In this document: positions 19,501-27,600 of the stretch, piece by piece | Position numbering within the stretch: the first letter of the stretch is position 1 | How the letters are laid out: each line of letters starts with the position of its first letter | Notes under the pieces: model-generated | What the model saw: only the letters and a program-made list of their open reading frames with translations | What the model was told of the DNA's origin: nothing | Database searches by the model: none | Source: Chitinophagaceae bacterium UBA1930 | GTDB taxonomy: Bacteria; Bacteroidota; Bacteroidia; Chitinophagales; Chitinophagaceae | Reading direction: 5' to 3' | Length of the DNA: 64,000 nt | NCBI GenBank assembly: GCA_002337145.1 | Contig: DDFK01000002.1 | Coordinates: 1,150,490-1,214,489, forward strand | Translations under genes and position numbers: made by a program

Positions 19501-19724
19501 CCAGGTGTACCATTGATCTGCGTTTCAATGGCAGTGGTGGTGGTCTGCTCCACCGTTTGGGCATCGGCACCGGTAAAGTTGCCCGTAACGGTAACGGTAG
19601 GCGGTGTAATATCCGGGTACTGGGCCACAGGCAATGTGGTCATTGCAATAACCCCAACCAAAACAATCACCACCGATATTACAATGGCTGTTATGGGGCG
19701 TTTTATAAAAGTATCTGCTATCAT
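16530..19724 (-). CDS. RND multidrug efflux pump, HAE1 (AcrB/MexB) type
   Basis: A 1064-residue inner-membrane pump, full length for the family. It starts MIADTFIKRPI, with TM1 directly after; two large periplasmic loops follow TM1 and TM7. The proton-relay aspartates of TM4 are in GIVVDDAIVVVEA. The inter-repeat motif PLSSLVTSR and the final LAAKNAILIVEFAKE in TM10-11 are also typical. It exports hydrophobic and amphiphilic compounds in exchange for protons, with the adaptor and TolC genes upstream in the same leftward operon. The drug range cannot be read from the sequence. A terminator follows. Confidence 0.96.
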   Translation of the reverse strand: MIADTFIKRPITAIVISVVIVLVGVIAMTTLPVAQYPDITPPTVTVTGNFTGADAQTVEQTTTTAIETQINGTPGMSYMSSNSTSSGQSSINVTFDVGTNVNIAALDVQNRVSVAQPALPDAVKRLGLTVRKRNPSIMVALAFYSPNGTHDATFLGNYVNIYIKDALQRVKGVGDIVSRADDFGMRIWLNPEKLAALHLTPADVMQSLQEQNLQVAAGTIGGTPQPNMQSFEYSVLTNSRINTKEQFEDIIVRTVPGNTSLVYLKDVARVELGKFDYSGNAFVNGKPAAFVLIYQAPGANALDTYEGVNNALAELRKTFPKDVDYLVPLETVTVVKASIGEVLHTLVEALLLVVFVVFLFLQNWRATLIPVLAIPVSLIGTFILFIPFGFTINTLTLFAFVLAIGIVVDDAIVVVEAVQHYIDHEKLSPKEATKKAMKDISGPVIAIALILAAVFVPVGFIPGIVGRLYQQFAITIAVSVIISAFVALSLTPALCTILLKPSKGELEKKNALEKFFAWFNRGFDRLSHGYTKSVGRWIKATPYVLIMMICLFVGLFFMFKSKPSGFIPTEDEGRLYVTYEMPEATSTTRSVDMLKTIMNKVQAIPEIRVVGGLAGLNIISFSNKSNVGTMFVSLKPWDDRKGKEHHVQSVIAQIQKATGGIKEARILAISPPAIPGLGQTAGFTFELQQTTSTDDVQKFETVARNFLAEVNKSPEIAMAYTFFNARTPSYKIDVDKEKAKQLGVNIAEIYSTMSTLLGSSYVNDFNLYGRNFRVMAQADSTYRSSLDKLDKYYVRNTQGNMIPLSSLVTSRVVESPSLISHYNVYRSIEINGSPKPGFSSGQAIEALKRAAKNLPTGYGYEFSGMSAEEIKAGNSSVAIFAISIVFVFLFLASLYESWSIPFSVLFAVPIGAFGSILTLLLLPNLTNNIYAQIGLITLIGLAAKNAILIVEFAKERVDKGVDIVHATLQAVRLRLRPIIMTSLAFILGVLPLAFAEGAAAESRKTIGWTVFGGMLAATTLAIFVVPVLFVLITKLSYGRKLKRLAEQQAAEDALDKSIIDNRIS

Positions 19725-19926
19725 TAAAATCTAAATTGTAGGTTGTAATTATTGTGTTGCAGGTTATGTAACCAGCGGTTGTGCATGTATCGTCGTTCTC
19801 GGCGTCGCACCCATCAGCGTTCAGTATATGGCTGAACTTTTATCGAAGCGTATCTATCAACAGTCAGTAATAATTAGTTGATAGTTTGTAGCACTTGCGA
19901 ATAACGATTTACGACTTGCGTTTCAT
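19725..19926. other. Gap inside the efflux operon with a GC-rich hairpin segment
   Basis: No gene is seen in these 202 bases between adaptor and pump. A GC-rich part at 19771-19840 has CGTCGTTCTCGGCGTCGCAC and the hairpin GTTCAG/CTGAAC (19819-19837, 7-base loop). The right part (19898-19918) reads as quasi-repeat text: CGAATAACGATTTACGACTT. The gap is long for genes whose products form one complex. Confidence 0.5.
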
Positions 19927-21060
19927 TTATTTCTTCGCTGCCTCAGGTGCTTTTGGTGGTGTTGTGGTAATGAAAGCTCCTTCACGCAGTTTCTGTACAC
20001 CTTCCACTACAATCTTGTCGCCACTGGCCAGTCCGGTTTTCACGATCACGTTTGCACCCAATTGTTTACCTAATAAAACTTTGCGTTGCGTAACCTTGCT
20101 GCTGTCGCCCACCACATATACAAAGTATTCGCCCAGTTGCTCACTAACCGATTTGTAAGGTATCAGCACTGCTTTTGCGGAATTGCTCAATACACGTACC
20201 GTGGTGTTCATGCCGGGTTTCAACATGCTTTTGTCGTTGTTGAACTGCAAACGTGTTTTAATGGTTCCTGTTTGCGGGTCAACGGCACGGTCAATTAAAT
20301 TGATGGTACCTGTACCTGGATAAACCTGTGTACCGAATGCAAGTGTAAAGGTTGAATCCTTTGCATTGGTGCCTTTTTGCTGCAGCTCAATAAAATGGTA
20401 GATCTCTTTTTGGTCAACTGCAAAGTCAACAGCAATCGGGTTATCGGTAGATACGGTGTTCAATATCGTTTGCCCAGCAACAACTGCTGTTCCGGGTTTT
20501 ACATTGCTGATGCCGATTGTACCGCTAAAAGGTGCGTAAATGGTAGCAAAGCTTACATTGGCACGTACACTGTTCACCGTTGCCTTGGCGGCCTGTACCT
20601 GTTTCCTTGCGGCTTCCAATGCTGCATCGGCATAGTCAACCTGCTGCTTTGCAATGGCATCATGCTTGTCCAGTTCATGGTAGCGGTCGGCATCTTTCTG
20701 TGCCTTCAATAAATTGGTTTCCTGTAACTGCTGGTTGGCCAATGCCTGTTGGTAATTGGCATCGTACACCTGTGCATCTATGGAATACAGTTTTTGCCCT
20801 TTACTAACTTTTTGGCCATCTTTAAAATAAACGCCGGTTACGTAACCACTAACCTGTGCACGTAGTTCTGTCTGGTTCAATGCGGTTAAGGTTGCCGGGT
20901 ACTCGTCATAATAAGTTGCATCTGTAGCTGCAACCGTTGCAACGGTTACAAATGTTGGCGGTGGCGGCCCCTGGGGCTGTTGTGGCTGGTTGCCTCCGCA
21001 GGAAGCTGCTAAAACTGCTGCAACAACTGCTGCATATTTTTTTAATGGATTGAACATCAT
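19927..21060 (-). CDS. RND efflux periplasmic adaptor (membrane fusion protein), lipoprotein
   Basis: The adaptor links the inner-membrane pump to TolC. From the ATG at 21060 the protein begins MMFNPLKKY with a lipoprotein signal ending LAASC, so it is likely anchored in a membrane by lipid. The frame is open 20 codons further, but that extension reads hydrophilic and passes through the 21092 hairpin. Domains in order: beta-barrel/lipoyl half ending YDANYQQALANQQ, a helical hairpin with many Ala, Gln and Lys, the second lipoyl half FSGTIGISNVKPG, and the beta-barrel and membrane-proximal parts with PQTGTIKTRLQF. Just after the signal is a Gln/Pro-rich stretch. Confidence 0.93.
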   Translation of the reverse strand: MMFNPLKKYAAVVAAVLAASCGGNQPQQPQGPPPPTFVTVATVAATDATYYDEYPATLTALNQTELRAQVSGYVTGVYFKDGQKVSKGQKLYSIDAQVYDANYQQALANQQLQETNLLKAQKDADRYHELDKHDAIAKQQVDYADAALEAARKQVQAAKATVNSVRANVSFATIYAPFSGTIGISNVKPGTAVVAGQTILNTVSTDNPIAVDFAVDQKEIYHFIELQQKGTNAKDSTFTLAFGTQVYPGTGTINLIDRAVDPQTGTIKTRLQFNNDKSMLKPGMNTTVRVLSNSAKAVLIPYKSVSEQLGEYFVYVVGDSSKVTQRKVLLGKQLGANVIVKTGLASGDKIVVEGVQKLREGAFITTTPPKAPEAAKK

Positions 21061-21091
21061 ATATGAATTGTGGTTGTATAATTTGTAATGC

Positions 21092-21118
21092 GGACCATAG
21101 TCTTTATTGCTATGGTCC
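21092..21118. repeat. Hairpin between tolC-like and adaptor genes
   Basis: GGACCATAG and CTATGGTCC form a perfect 9-bp stem around a 9-base loop, followed by a further ATGGTCTACGGTC. There is no T-tract in either direction, so it is unlikely to be a full terminator; it may tune or protect the operon mRNA, or be one of the quasi-repeats described for this window. Confidence 0.6.
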
Positions 21119-21133
21119 ATGGTCTACGGTCTT

Positions 21134-22459
21134 TTAATAAACAATTTCCCCTAATGCTTTCTGTACATCAATCTTGCTGGCAAGTACCTGGTACAGGGCA
21201 TTGTAGTAATTGATCTGCGATGTGCGTAAATCGGCTTCGGCAGTTATTACTTCCAGATAGGTTTTAACGCCATTCTTATACTGCAGTTGAATTACATCGT
21301 ACACTTCTTTTGCCAGGTCAACATTGTCTTTTAATGCGGTGTAGTTGGCAAGGCTGCTCCTGTAACTGGCCAAAGCTGCTGCGTACTCTGCATTTACGCT
21401 GTTCTTCAAACGGGCAATGTCAAAGTCGGTACGTTTCAGTTGCCATTCGGCAGTGGATATGTTGTACTTTCTTTTGCCACCTTGGAATATGGGAAAGCCA
21501 ACCGTTAAACCTGCATAGGAGTTGGGATAATTGGTATTGTATAGTTTGCCAAAATTGTCGTTGGTAAAGTTCATGTTATACGCTGCATTGGCCGATACGG
21601 TTGGCAGGTAAGCCCACTTGTAGTATTTCACGTTGGCTTCCTGCAATTTCTTCTGTGTTGACAGTAAACTGTATTCAATACGGTTCTGGTAGTTTACGGT
21701 TTTTGAAGTGTCCAAAGCCATTTCCTTTTCCATTTGCAGACTGTCATACACAATATTTAGGTCGTTTTTTTCGGGGTAACCCATCAGGTTTTTCAGGTAT
21801 TCCAGTTTTGCTTTCAATAAAACTTCATTGGACTGTTTCTGTGCCTTGGTATTGTTTAAGGTAATGGTGGCACGTTTATAATCCGTCTTATCAACAAGCC
21901 CTGCTTTGTATTGGTTCAACGCATTTTTCAAATTCGTTTCAATACGCCTGATATTTTCATCAGCCACTTTTATTTGTTGCATGGTGGCTATCACATCATA
22001 AAAAGCTTTGGACACATTTACAGCAACAGCAATCTTATTGCTGGATGTATTTTGCCTTGACTGTAAACGCACATCGTCTTTGGAACGCAATGCCAGCAAT
22101 ACATCCCTGTTAAAAATGTTCTGCGTTGCGGTGAACTGTGCAGCAGAGGTATTGTCGGTTCCCAGTTTAATAGGGTTGCCGCCAATGATGCTTGTCTGCA
22201 CCTGGAAATTGTGCTGCAAATTGTAGTTGAAGTTTACCTGTGGGTACCAGTCGGCCAGTTTTGTTTTGATGGTATTGTCTGTGATCCTTTCATCAATCAA
22301 AGCCTGTTCAATCAATGGCTGATGCTTAATGGCATAAGCCACCACATTGGTTAAACTGGCCTCAGTTAATAAACTGTCTTTGGTTTGTGCATGTATTGTA
22401 AACGGAAATATCAATACTGCCAGAAAGGGAATATTCTTTTTAATAAACAGTTGCTGCAT
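21134..22459 (-). CDS. TolC-family outer membrane efflux protein
   Basis: First gene of the leftward efflux operon. From the ATG at 22459 (MQQLFIKKN) the product has a signal peptide ending IHAQ and about 441 residues, a normal OEP length. Two repeats of the outer-membrane-factor fold are visible: long amphipathic helices rich in Ala, Asn and Gln, with TVGFPIFQGG near the second beta part, and a C-terminal helical end with ALYQVLASKIDVQKALGE. The frame extends 26 codons upstream, but it would run over the candidate operator. It forms the outer-membrane exit duct of the pump. Confidence 0.94.
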   Translation of the reverse strand: MQQLFIKKNIPFLAVLIFPFTIHAQTKDSLLTEASLTNVVAYAIKHQPLIEQALIDERITDNTIKTKLADWYPQVNFNYNLQHNFQVQTSIIGGNPIKLGTDNTSAAQFTATQNIFNRDVLLALRSKDDVRLQSRQNTSSNKIAVAVNVSKAFYDVIATMQQIKVADENIRRIETNLKNALNQYKAGLVDKTDYKRATITLNNTKAQKQSNEVLLKAKLEYLKNLMGYPEKNDLNIVYDSLQMEKEMALDTSKTVNYQNRIEYSLLSTQKKLQEANVKYYKWAYLPTVSANAAYNMNFTNDNFGKLYNTNYPNSYAGLTVGFPIFQGGKRKYNISTAEWQLKRTDFDIARLKNSVNAEYAAALASYRSSLANYTALKDNVDLAKEVYDVIQLQYKNGVKTYLEVITAEADLRTSQINYYNALYQVLASKIDVQKALGEIVY

Positions 22460-22488
22460 ATAGAGATTTAATAATTGGAAACACAAAA

Positions 22489-22523
22489 TTAAACAAATGT
22501 TTGAATTAAACAAACGTTTAATT
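22489..22523. promoter_or_regulatory. Candidate TetR-like operator of the efflux operon
   Basis: Two near-identical 14-bp units, TTAAACAAATGTTT (22489) and TTAAACAAACGTTT (22506), are spaced 17 bp apart. The second lies in a perfect inverted repeat, AATTAAAC-AAAC-GTTTAATT (22504-22523). The site is 30 to 64 bases upstream of the tolC start. RND operons are commonly repressed by TetR-family proteins binding such sites; no such regulator is in the window. Confidence 0.55.
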
Positions 22524-22636
22524 AAAACGACATGCACAAGCAGGCATTATTTTTTTATGAAATGCAGTCTTTACAAGGGGTTGGGGCGAATTTGCTAAAA
22601 TCGGAAAATTTGTAAAAAAAATTATCAATGGCTAAG

Positions 22637-23080
22637 TTAGCCTATTTGAGCGTTATCATAATCGGGAAAATCGGACAGCCATTGTTGACTGCACGTTTCA
22701 AAAACATGGGTTGACGAACCGTTGGTAATTACCAAAAAATCAACATCCAAATAGGCGTTGTAGTTGAGCACCTGTTTTATAACCGCATCATTTAAAGGCA
22801 CTTCCATTTCCTTGCACTCCACAATCATCCAGGGCCTTTCTTTTTTATAAACCACAATATCGTAGCGTTTCTTTAGTTCCCGGGTCTTTATTTCCTTTTC
22901 CACAGATATAAGGCTTGCCGGATATCTTTTTACCTGGATCAGGTATTGCAGGAAATTCTGCCTTACCCATTCTTCAGGCGAAAGCCTTGTCCATTGCCTG
23001 CGTACCTCATCAAAAATGAATTCTTTGTTAGCTTCTTCTTTGATGCGGAAATTGTGTGTTGGATAAGTTAGTTTTATCAT
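22637..23080 (-). CDS. Type I restriction R-subunit N-terminal-domain protein (HSDR_N_2)
   Basis: A 147-residue stand-alone domain with the PD-(D/E)xK nuclease core: D74 in KRYDIVVYKKERP and E88-x-K90 in IVECKEME. Preceding helices contain EEWVRQNFLQYLI, usual for this family. There is no helicase, specificity or methylase gene nearby, so it is not part of a restriction-modification system here. Such single-domain proteins are common in Bacteroidota as housekeeping genes of unknown job. It is divergent from the four-helix-bundle cassette. Confidence 0.85.
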   Translation of the reverse strand: MIKLTYPTHNFRIKEEANKEFIFDEVRRQWTRLSPEEWVRQNFLQYLIQVKRYPASLISVEKEIKTRELKKRYDIVVYKKERPWMIVECKEMEVPLNDAVIKQVLNYNAYLDVDFLVITNGSSTHVFETCSQQWLSDFPDYDNAQIG

Positions 23081-23090
23081 GAAAGGACAA

Positions 23091-23568
23091 TAGACGATTG
23101 ATGATGGACGGCAAAGCTATGTAAACGGTTTTACTAGATAGACCATGCCAAATATCATAACTTTAAAACAAAAATGGCATTTAAGTTTGAGTCACTAAAG
23201 GTTTGGCAATCATCGTTGCAACTTGGTGAAAAAATAAATGCCCTTGCCGATTCATTCCCTGGCAAGGAGCTCTACAATTTAAGTTCGCAGATAAGAAGGG
23301 CGGCAGACAGTATTGGTTTGAACATAGCAGAAGGCTCCACTGGCCATACAAATGCAGAGCAGAAAAGGTTTTTGCTGTTTGCCAATCGTTCTACTTTGGA
23401 AGTTGTGGCATGTCTAATAAAAGCAAAACTTCGCAATTACATAAATGATGTTACTTTTGAGAGTTTATATAAAGATTGTGAGCTGCTTTCAAAAATGCTG
23501 AATGCATTTATTCATTCGTTAAGCAAAGTTGAATAGGTCACGGTCTATTATCCACCATCAATCGTCTA
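23091..23568. mobile_element. Inverted-repeat-bounded cassette carrying a four-helix-bundle gene
   Basis: Left end TAGACGATTGATGATGGA (23091-23108) and right end TCCACCATCAATCGTCTA (23551-23568) are inverted copies matching at 17 of 18 positions, and the match stops exactly at the outer ends. A second inner pair, ATAGACCATG (23139-23148) and CACGGTCTAT (23539-23548), pairs at 9 of 10. The only gene between is the four-helix-bundle gene. No transposase is present. The whole unit could fold as one long stem in DNA or RNA. That it moves is inference. Confidence 0.5.
23174..23536 (+). CDS. Four-helix-bundle protein (23S rRNA intervening-sequence / S23 family)
   Basis: The 120-residue product, MAFKFESLKVWQ, matches the family also found inside 23S rRNA intervening sequences and related to the Avd accessory protein of diversity-generating retroelements. 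Family signs are LKVWQSSLQL, LSSQIRRAADSIGLNIAEG and a final helix LLSKMLNAFIHSL. The helices form a basic bundle able to bind nucleic acid in characterised relatives. It is not near any rRNA or reverse transcriptase here, but is enclosed by inverted repeats. Its cellular role is unknown. Confidence 0.9.
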   Translation: MAFKFESLKVWQSSLQLGEKINALADSFPGKELYNLSSQIRRAADSIGLNIAEGSTGHTNAEQKRFLLFANRSTLEVVACLIKAKLRNYINDVTFESLYKDCELLSKMLNAFIHSLSKVE

Positions 23569-23575
23569 AAAAGAT

Positions 23576-24346
23576 ATGAAAACAAAGAAAGAAATAGTTG
23601 ACAACTGGCTACCACGCTACACAGGTGAAAAATTGGAAAATTTTGGTAAATACATATTGCTGACCAATTTTAGTAATTACGTGGAAATGTTTGCGGAATG
23701 GAACAAAGTGGAAATTATTGGCAGGGACCGGCCGATGCAATGTGCCACAGCAGATAATATTACCATCATCAATTTTGGTATGGGCAGCCCGGGTGCGGCA
23801 ACTGTAATGGACCTGTTAAGTGCCATAGAACCCGAAGCTGTATTGTTTTTGGGTAAATGCGGCGGTTTAAAGAAACGCAATAAAATAGGTGACCTGATTT
23901 TGCCTATTGCAGCCATTAGGGGAGAAGGTACATCCAACGACTACTTTCCGCCAGAAGTGCCTGCATTGCCTGCGTTTGCTTTGCAGAAAGCCATCTCTAC
24001 CACTATACGTGAATATGAAGTGGATTACTGGACGGGTACCGTGTACACCACCAACCGCCGTGTTTGGGAGCATGACGACGCCTTTAAGGAAAAACTGACC
24101 GAAATGCGTGCCTATGCAGTGGATATGGAAACCGCCACCATTTTTACCGTTGGTTTCTACAATAAGATACCAACCGGTGCTTTGTTGCTGGTGAGCGATA
24201 ACCCCATGACACCAGAAGGCGTTAAAACCGAAGCCAGCGACAAAGCCGTAACTACAGGCTATGTGGATAACCATATTAAAATTGGTATCGATTCGTTGAA
24301 ACAGTTAATCAATAATGGTTTAACCGTTAGGCACCTGAAGTTTTAG
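23576..24346 (+). CDS. amn: AMP nucleosidase
   Basis: Splits AMP into adenine and ribose 5-phosphate in purine salvage. At 256 residues it is the short form seen in Bacteroidota, lacking the N-terminal domain of the E. coli protein. Nucleoside-phosphorylase-fold motifs are INFGMGSPGAATVMDLL, LFLGKCGGL and YAVDMETATIFTVG, with the catalytic Asp region LLLVSDNPM. The start lies 7 bases past the cassette's right repeat. A terminator follows the stop. Confidence 0.93.
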   Translation: MKTKKEIVDNWLPRYTGEKLENFGKYILLTNFSNYVEMFAEWNKVEIIGRDRPMQCATADNITIINFGMGSPGAATVMDLLSAIEPEAVLFLGKCGGLKKRNKIGDLILPIAAIRGEGTSNDYFPPEVPALPAFALQKAISTTIREYEVDYWTGTVYTTNRRVWEHDDAFKEKLTEMRAYAVDMETATIFTVGFYNKIPTGALLLVSDNPMTPEGVKTEASDKAVTTGYVDNHIKIGIDSLKQLINNGLTVRHLKF

Positions 24347-24374
24347 GTCAATATCAATAATGGATAAAAGTCTT

Positions 24375-24416
24375 GAAGCCCTTGAAGTATGCAGGTATTT
24401 TCAAGGGCTTCTTCTT
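24375..24416 (+). terminator. Terminator after AMP nucleosidase
   Basis: Perfect 12-bp stem GAAGCCCTTGAA/TTCAAGGGCTTC around a 13-base loop, followed by TTCTTT. Confidence 0.85.
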
Positions 24417-24436
24417 TAATAAAACAATGCCCAAAC

Positions 24437-24543
24437 CCAGCCCCGATGGCAGCGGAAAGCCCGCAAAGCAAACACAGTATTGCTGCGTACTTGCAGCGTA
24501 CAGCGGGACAGTAGTATATTATGGAAACAACAGCCGGTGCTGC
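24437..24543 (+). repeat. Dispersed intergenic repeat, copy 2
   Basis: Matches copy 1 at 16353-16461 in the same order: CCAGCCCCGAT, a variable inner part with GCAGCGGAAAGCCCGC, then TTGCAGCGTACAGCGGGAC, TATGGAAACA and GTGCTGC. It occupies most of the 310-base gap between amn and the GT117 gene. A 69-codon frame crosses it but is not shared by copy 1. Confidence 0.75.
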
Positions 24544-24623
24544 CCCTTATTTATTTGCCAAAACTTTAACAACCACTTATAAAGCTGTAAATAACTCCAT
24601 TTTACATTTTACCATTATTCAAT

Positions 24624-24631
24624 TATGTTTG
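24624..24631 (+). promoter_or_regulatory. Candidate -7 promoter box for the GT117 gene
   Basis: TAtgTTTG is a perfect TAnnTTTG box 25 bases before the ATG at 24657. The -33 region is only TTTA-like, so the call is tentative. Confidence 0.4.
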
Positions 24632-24656
24632 CCACTCTCTAAAAATTACAAGACCA

Positions 24657-27600
24657 ATGAACTTTAAAAAGACCAACAACATTGTAGGATGGATTGTTTG
24701 TTTAATTGCTTGCTCCACTTATATATTAACCGCCGAAGCAGGTGGTAGTTTATGGGATTGTGGCGAGTTTGTAAGTAGCTGCTTTAAAGTACAGATTCCG
24801 CATCCGCCAGGGGCACCTATGTTTGTGCTGTTGGGCAGGTTCTTTATTATCTTATTTGGCAACGACCCGCTTACTGCCGCGAAGGCCGTAAATATTATGA
24901 GTGCCTTAGCCAGTGGTTTTACCATATTGTTCCTGTTTTGGAGCATTACCCACTTTGCCAGGAGGATCGTGCATACAGATACTTCAAAAGCCTTAACCAC
25001 AAGCCAGATATGGAGCATTATGGGTGCAGGTGCCGTTGGTGCATTGGCCTATACTTTTAGCGACAGTTTCTGGTACAGTGCCGTTGAAGGTGAGGTATAT
25101 GCGATGAGTTCCTTCTTCACCGCCTTGGTATTCTGGGCCATCCTGAAATGGGAGCATCAGGCAGATGAGAAAGGTGCAGATAAATGGATTGTGTTCATCT
25201 TCTTTATGATGGGTCTTTCTATAGGTGTGCATTTATTGAACCTCTTGACCATTCCGGCAATTGTAATGGTGTACTATTTTCGTAAGGCAGATTCCTTTAA
25301 CTATAAGGCCATCCGCAAATGGTTTGTTATCCTAACTGCTATTGGTGGTGCGGTAGGCTTTTTTGGTGCATTGGTACTGGCCAATGGTGATGCGTCGGAC
25401 CGTGTGGCCATGGACCCAACCATTGCAGGACTGGTAATTTTTGGTGCAGCAATAGGCATTGGTCTGTTGTATTTTATTGAATCTATTGGCAAGAAAAAGA
25501 AAGAGTATTATGGTGGCATGTACATTTTCTTTTTGCTGGGCTGTGTTATAACAGGTGTTGTTCAAGTGGGTGTAATACAGTACTCCATTAAAACAGCAGG
25601 AGCGTTTGACCGTGTGTTTGTAAACAACATGCACCTGCCATTCTTTAGTGGGTTCACTTTCTTCTTTGTATTGCTGGCCGTGCTGGTATGGTTCGGTTTA
25701 AGCTATGCAGGTAAAAAAGGATGGTACTATTTACGCTTGGGCTTATGGTGCTTTACTTTTATGTTGATAGGTTATAGCACTTACCTGACCACCATGATAC
25801 GCAGTAATGCAGATACAGCAGTGGACATGTATAATGTGGACAACCCGATAAGTTTGGTGGGCTATCTTGGCCGTGACCAGTATGGCGATTTTCCATTATT
25901 GTATGGCCAAAAATTTACTGCACGCCCAAGCGACAGTAAAGAAGGTGCGGTTAAATACCAGAAAGGCAAAACCAATTATGTGGAGATTGGAAAGGACTTC
26001 CATTATGTATATGCACAGGAAGACAAAATGGTGTTCCCACGTGTTTGGGATGCCAGCAACGATCAGTACCACCAGGATTATTATGCCACTTTCTTGGGCA
26101 TCAATAAAAACAGGGACGGGTCTTTTGACAAGGAACCTACGCAGATTGACAACATTCATTTCTTTTTAGGCTACCAGCTCAATTTTATGTACTTCCGTTA
26201 CTTCATGTGGAACTTTGCAGGTAAGCAGGATGACGTACAAGGCACTTACCTAGGCAATGTAAGGGATGGTAACTGGATCAGCGGCATATCGTTTATTGAT
26301 AACATGCGTTTAGGCGAACAGTCACAACTACCCGATAGTTTAAAGAAAAATAAGGCACATAATACTTTATTCATGTTGCCCTTTATTTTAGGTGTGCTTG
26401 GTTTCTTCTACCATCTTAAAAGAAAAGGCAGTGATGCTTTTGTAAACTTCCTGCTGTTCTTCTTTACGGGTATTGCCATCGTTATTTATTTGAACCAGGC
26501 AGGCAACCAGCCACGTGAGCGTGACTATGCTTATGTGGGTTCCTTCTATGCCTTTGCGGTATGGATCGGGCTTGGTGTGCTGCAAGTAAAAGACTGGTTG
26601 GGCAAAATGCTTTCGCAAACAACAGCTTCCACATTGGCTACGGCTGTTTGTTTATTGGCTGTTCCGGTATTGATGGCCCAACAGGAATGGGACGACCATG
26701 ACCGTAGCAAGAAACAATTGGCCAGGGATTTGGCCAAGGACTACCTGGAAAGCTGCGACAAAAACGCCATTCTCTTCTCCTTTGGAGATAACGATACTTA
26801 CCCGCTTTGGTATGCACAGGAAGTGGAAGGTATAAGGCCAGATATACGTGTGATCAACTACAGCCTGTTGGGTATTGACTGGTACATAAACCAGTTGCGT
26901 TACAAAGTGAACCAAAGTGATTCCATTGACGTGATTTGGAGTGCAGACCAGATTGAAGGACGTAAAAGGGACTATATACAATACGTACCCAAACCGGGCT
27001 TCCCAGAAAATAGCTACTACGATCTGTATGATTTGATGAAGAACTATGTAGGCAGCGACAATCCGAAATACATGGACGATAGCCGTGGTGAACTATTGAA
27101 TAGTTACCCTGTTAAAAAGGTTTCTGTACCGGTTGATAGAAGCGTAGTAACAAAGAACGGAACCGTAACGGCTACCGATACCGCCATTGTAAGCGAGCTG
27201 AAATTTGATATTCCTAAAAACCTGTTGCAGAAAAATGATCTGGCTTTGCTCAACATCATTGCTGCCAACAAATGGAAAAGGCCTATCTACTTTACCAACA
27301 ACTCACCATACCAGATTGGCCTTGGCTTTGAGAAATACCTGCGTATGGATGGTTTAAGCTATCGTTTGGTACCTGTTGAAAATACCAACCTTTCCGAAAA
27401 AGGGGACTGGCCTTTTGTGAACACCGATTGGGCTTACAGCAAAATGTTGAAAGACTTTGCATTTGGCAATGCCGAACTGAAAGGGGTTTACTACGATGAG
27501 GAAAACAGGAGGCATCTTAACAGCATCCGCGATGCTTATACAGATTTGGCAATGGACCTAGTGCACCGCAACAGAAAAGAAGATGCAAGAAAAGCATTGA

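Noticed and set aside
19275..19727. 150-codon plus-strand frame opposite the start of the RND pump
   Set aside because: The pump's N-terminal region is intact on the minus strand; the frame is rich in Cys and His as expected of an antisense shadow.
22637..23080. Restriction-modification system
   Set aside because: The HSDR_N_2 protein is a lone domain; no methylase, specificity or helicase gene is near.
23174..23536. Diversity-generating retroelement, because of the Avd-like four-helix-bundle protein
   Set aside because: No reverse transcriptase, template repeat or variable repeat is visible in the window.
24373..24582. 69-codon frame across the terminator and dispersed repeat copy 2
   Set aside because: It starts inside the terminator stem, and repeat copy 1 does not keep the frame.
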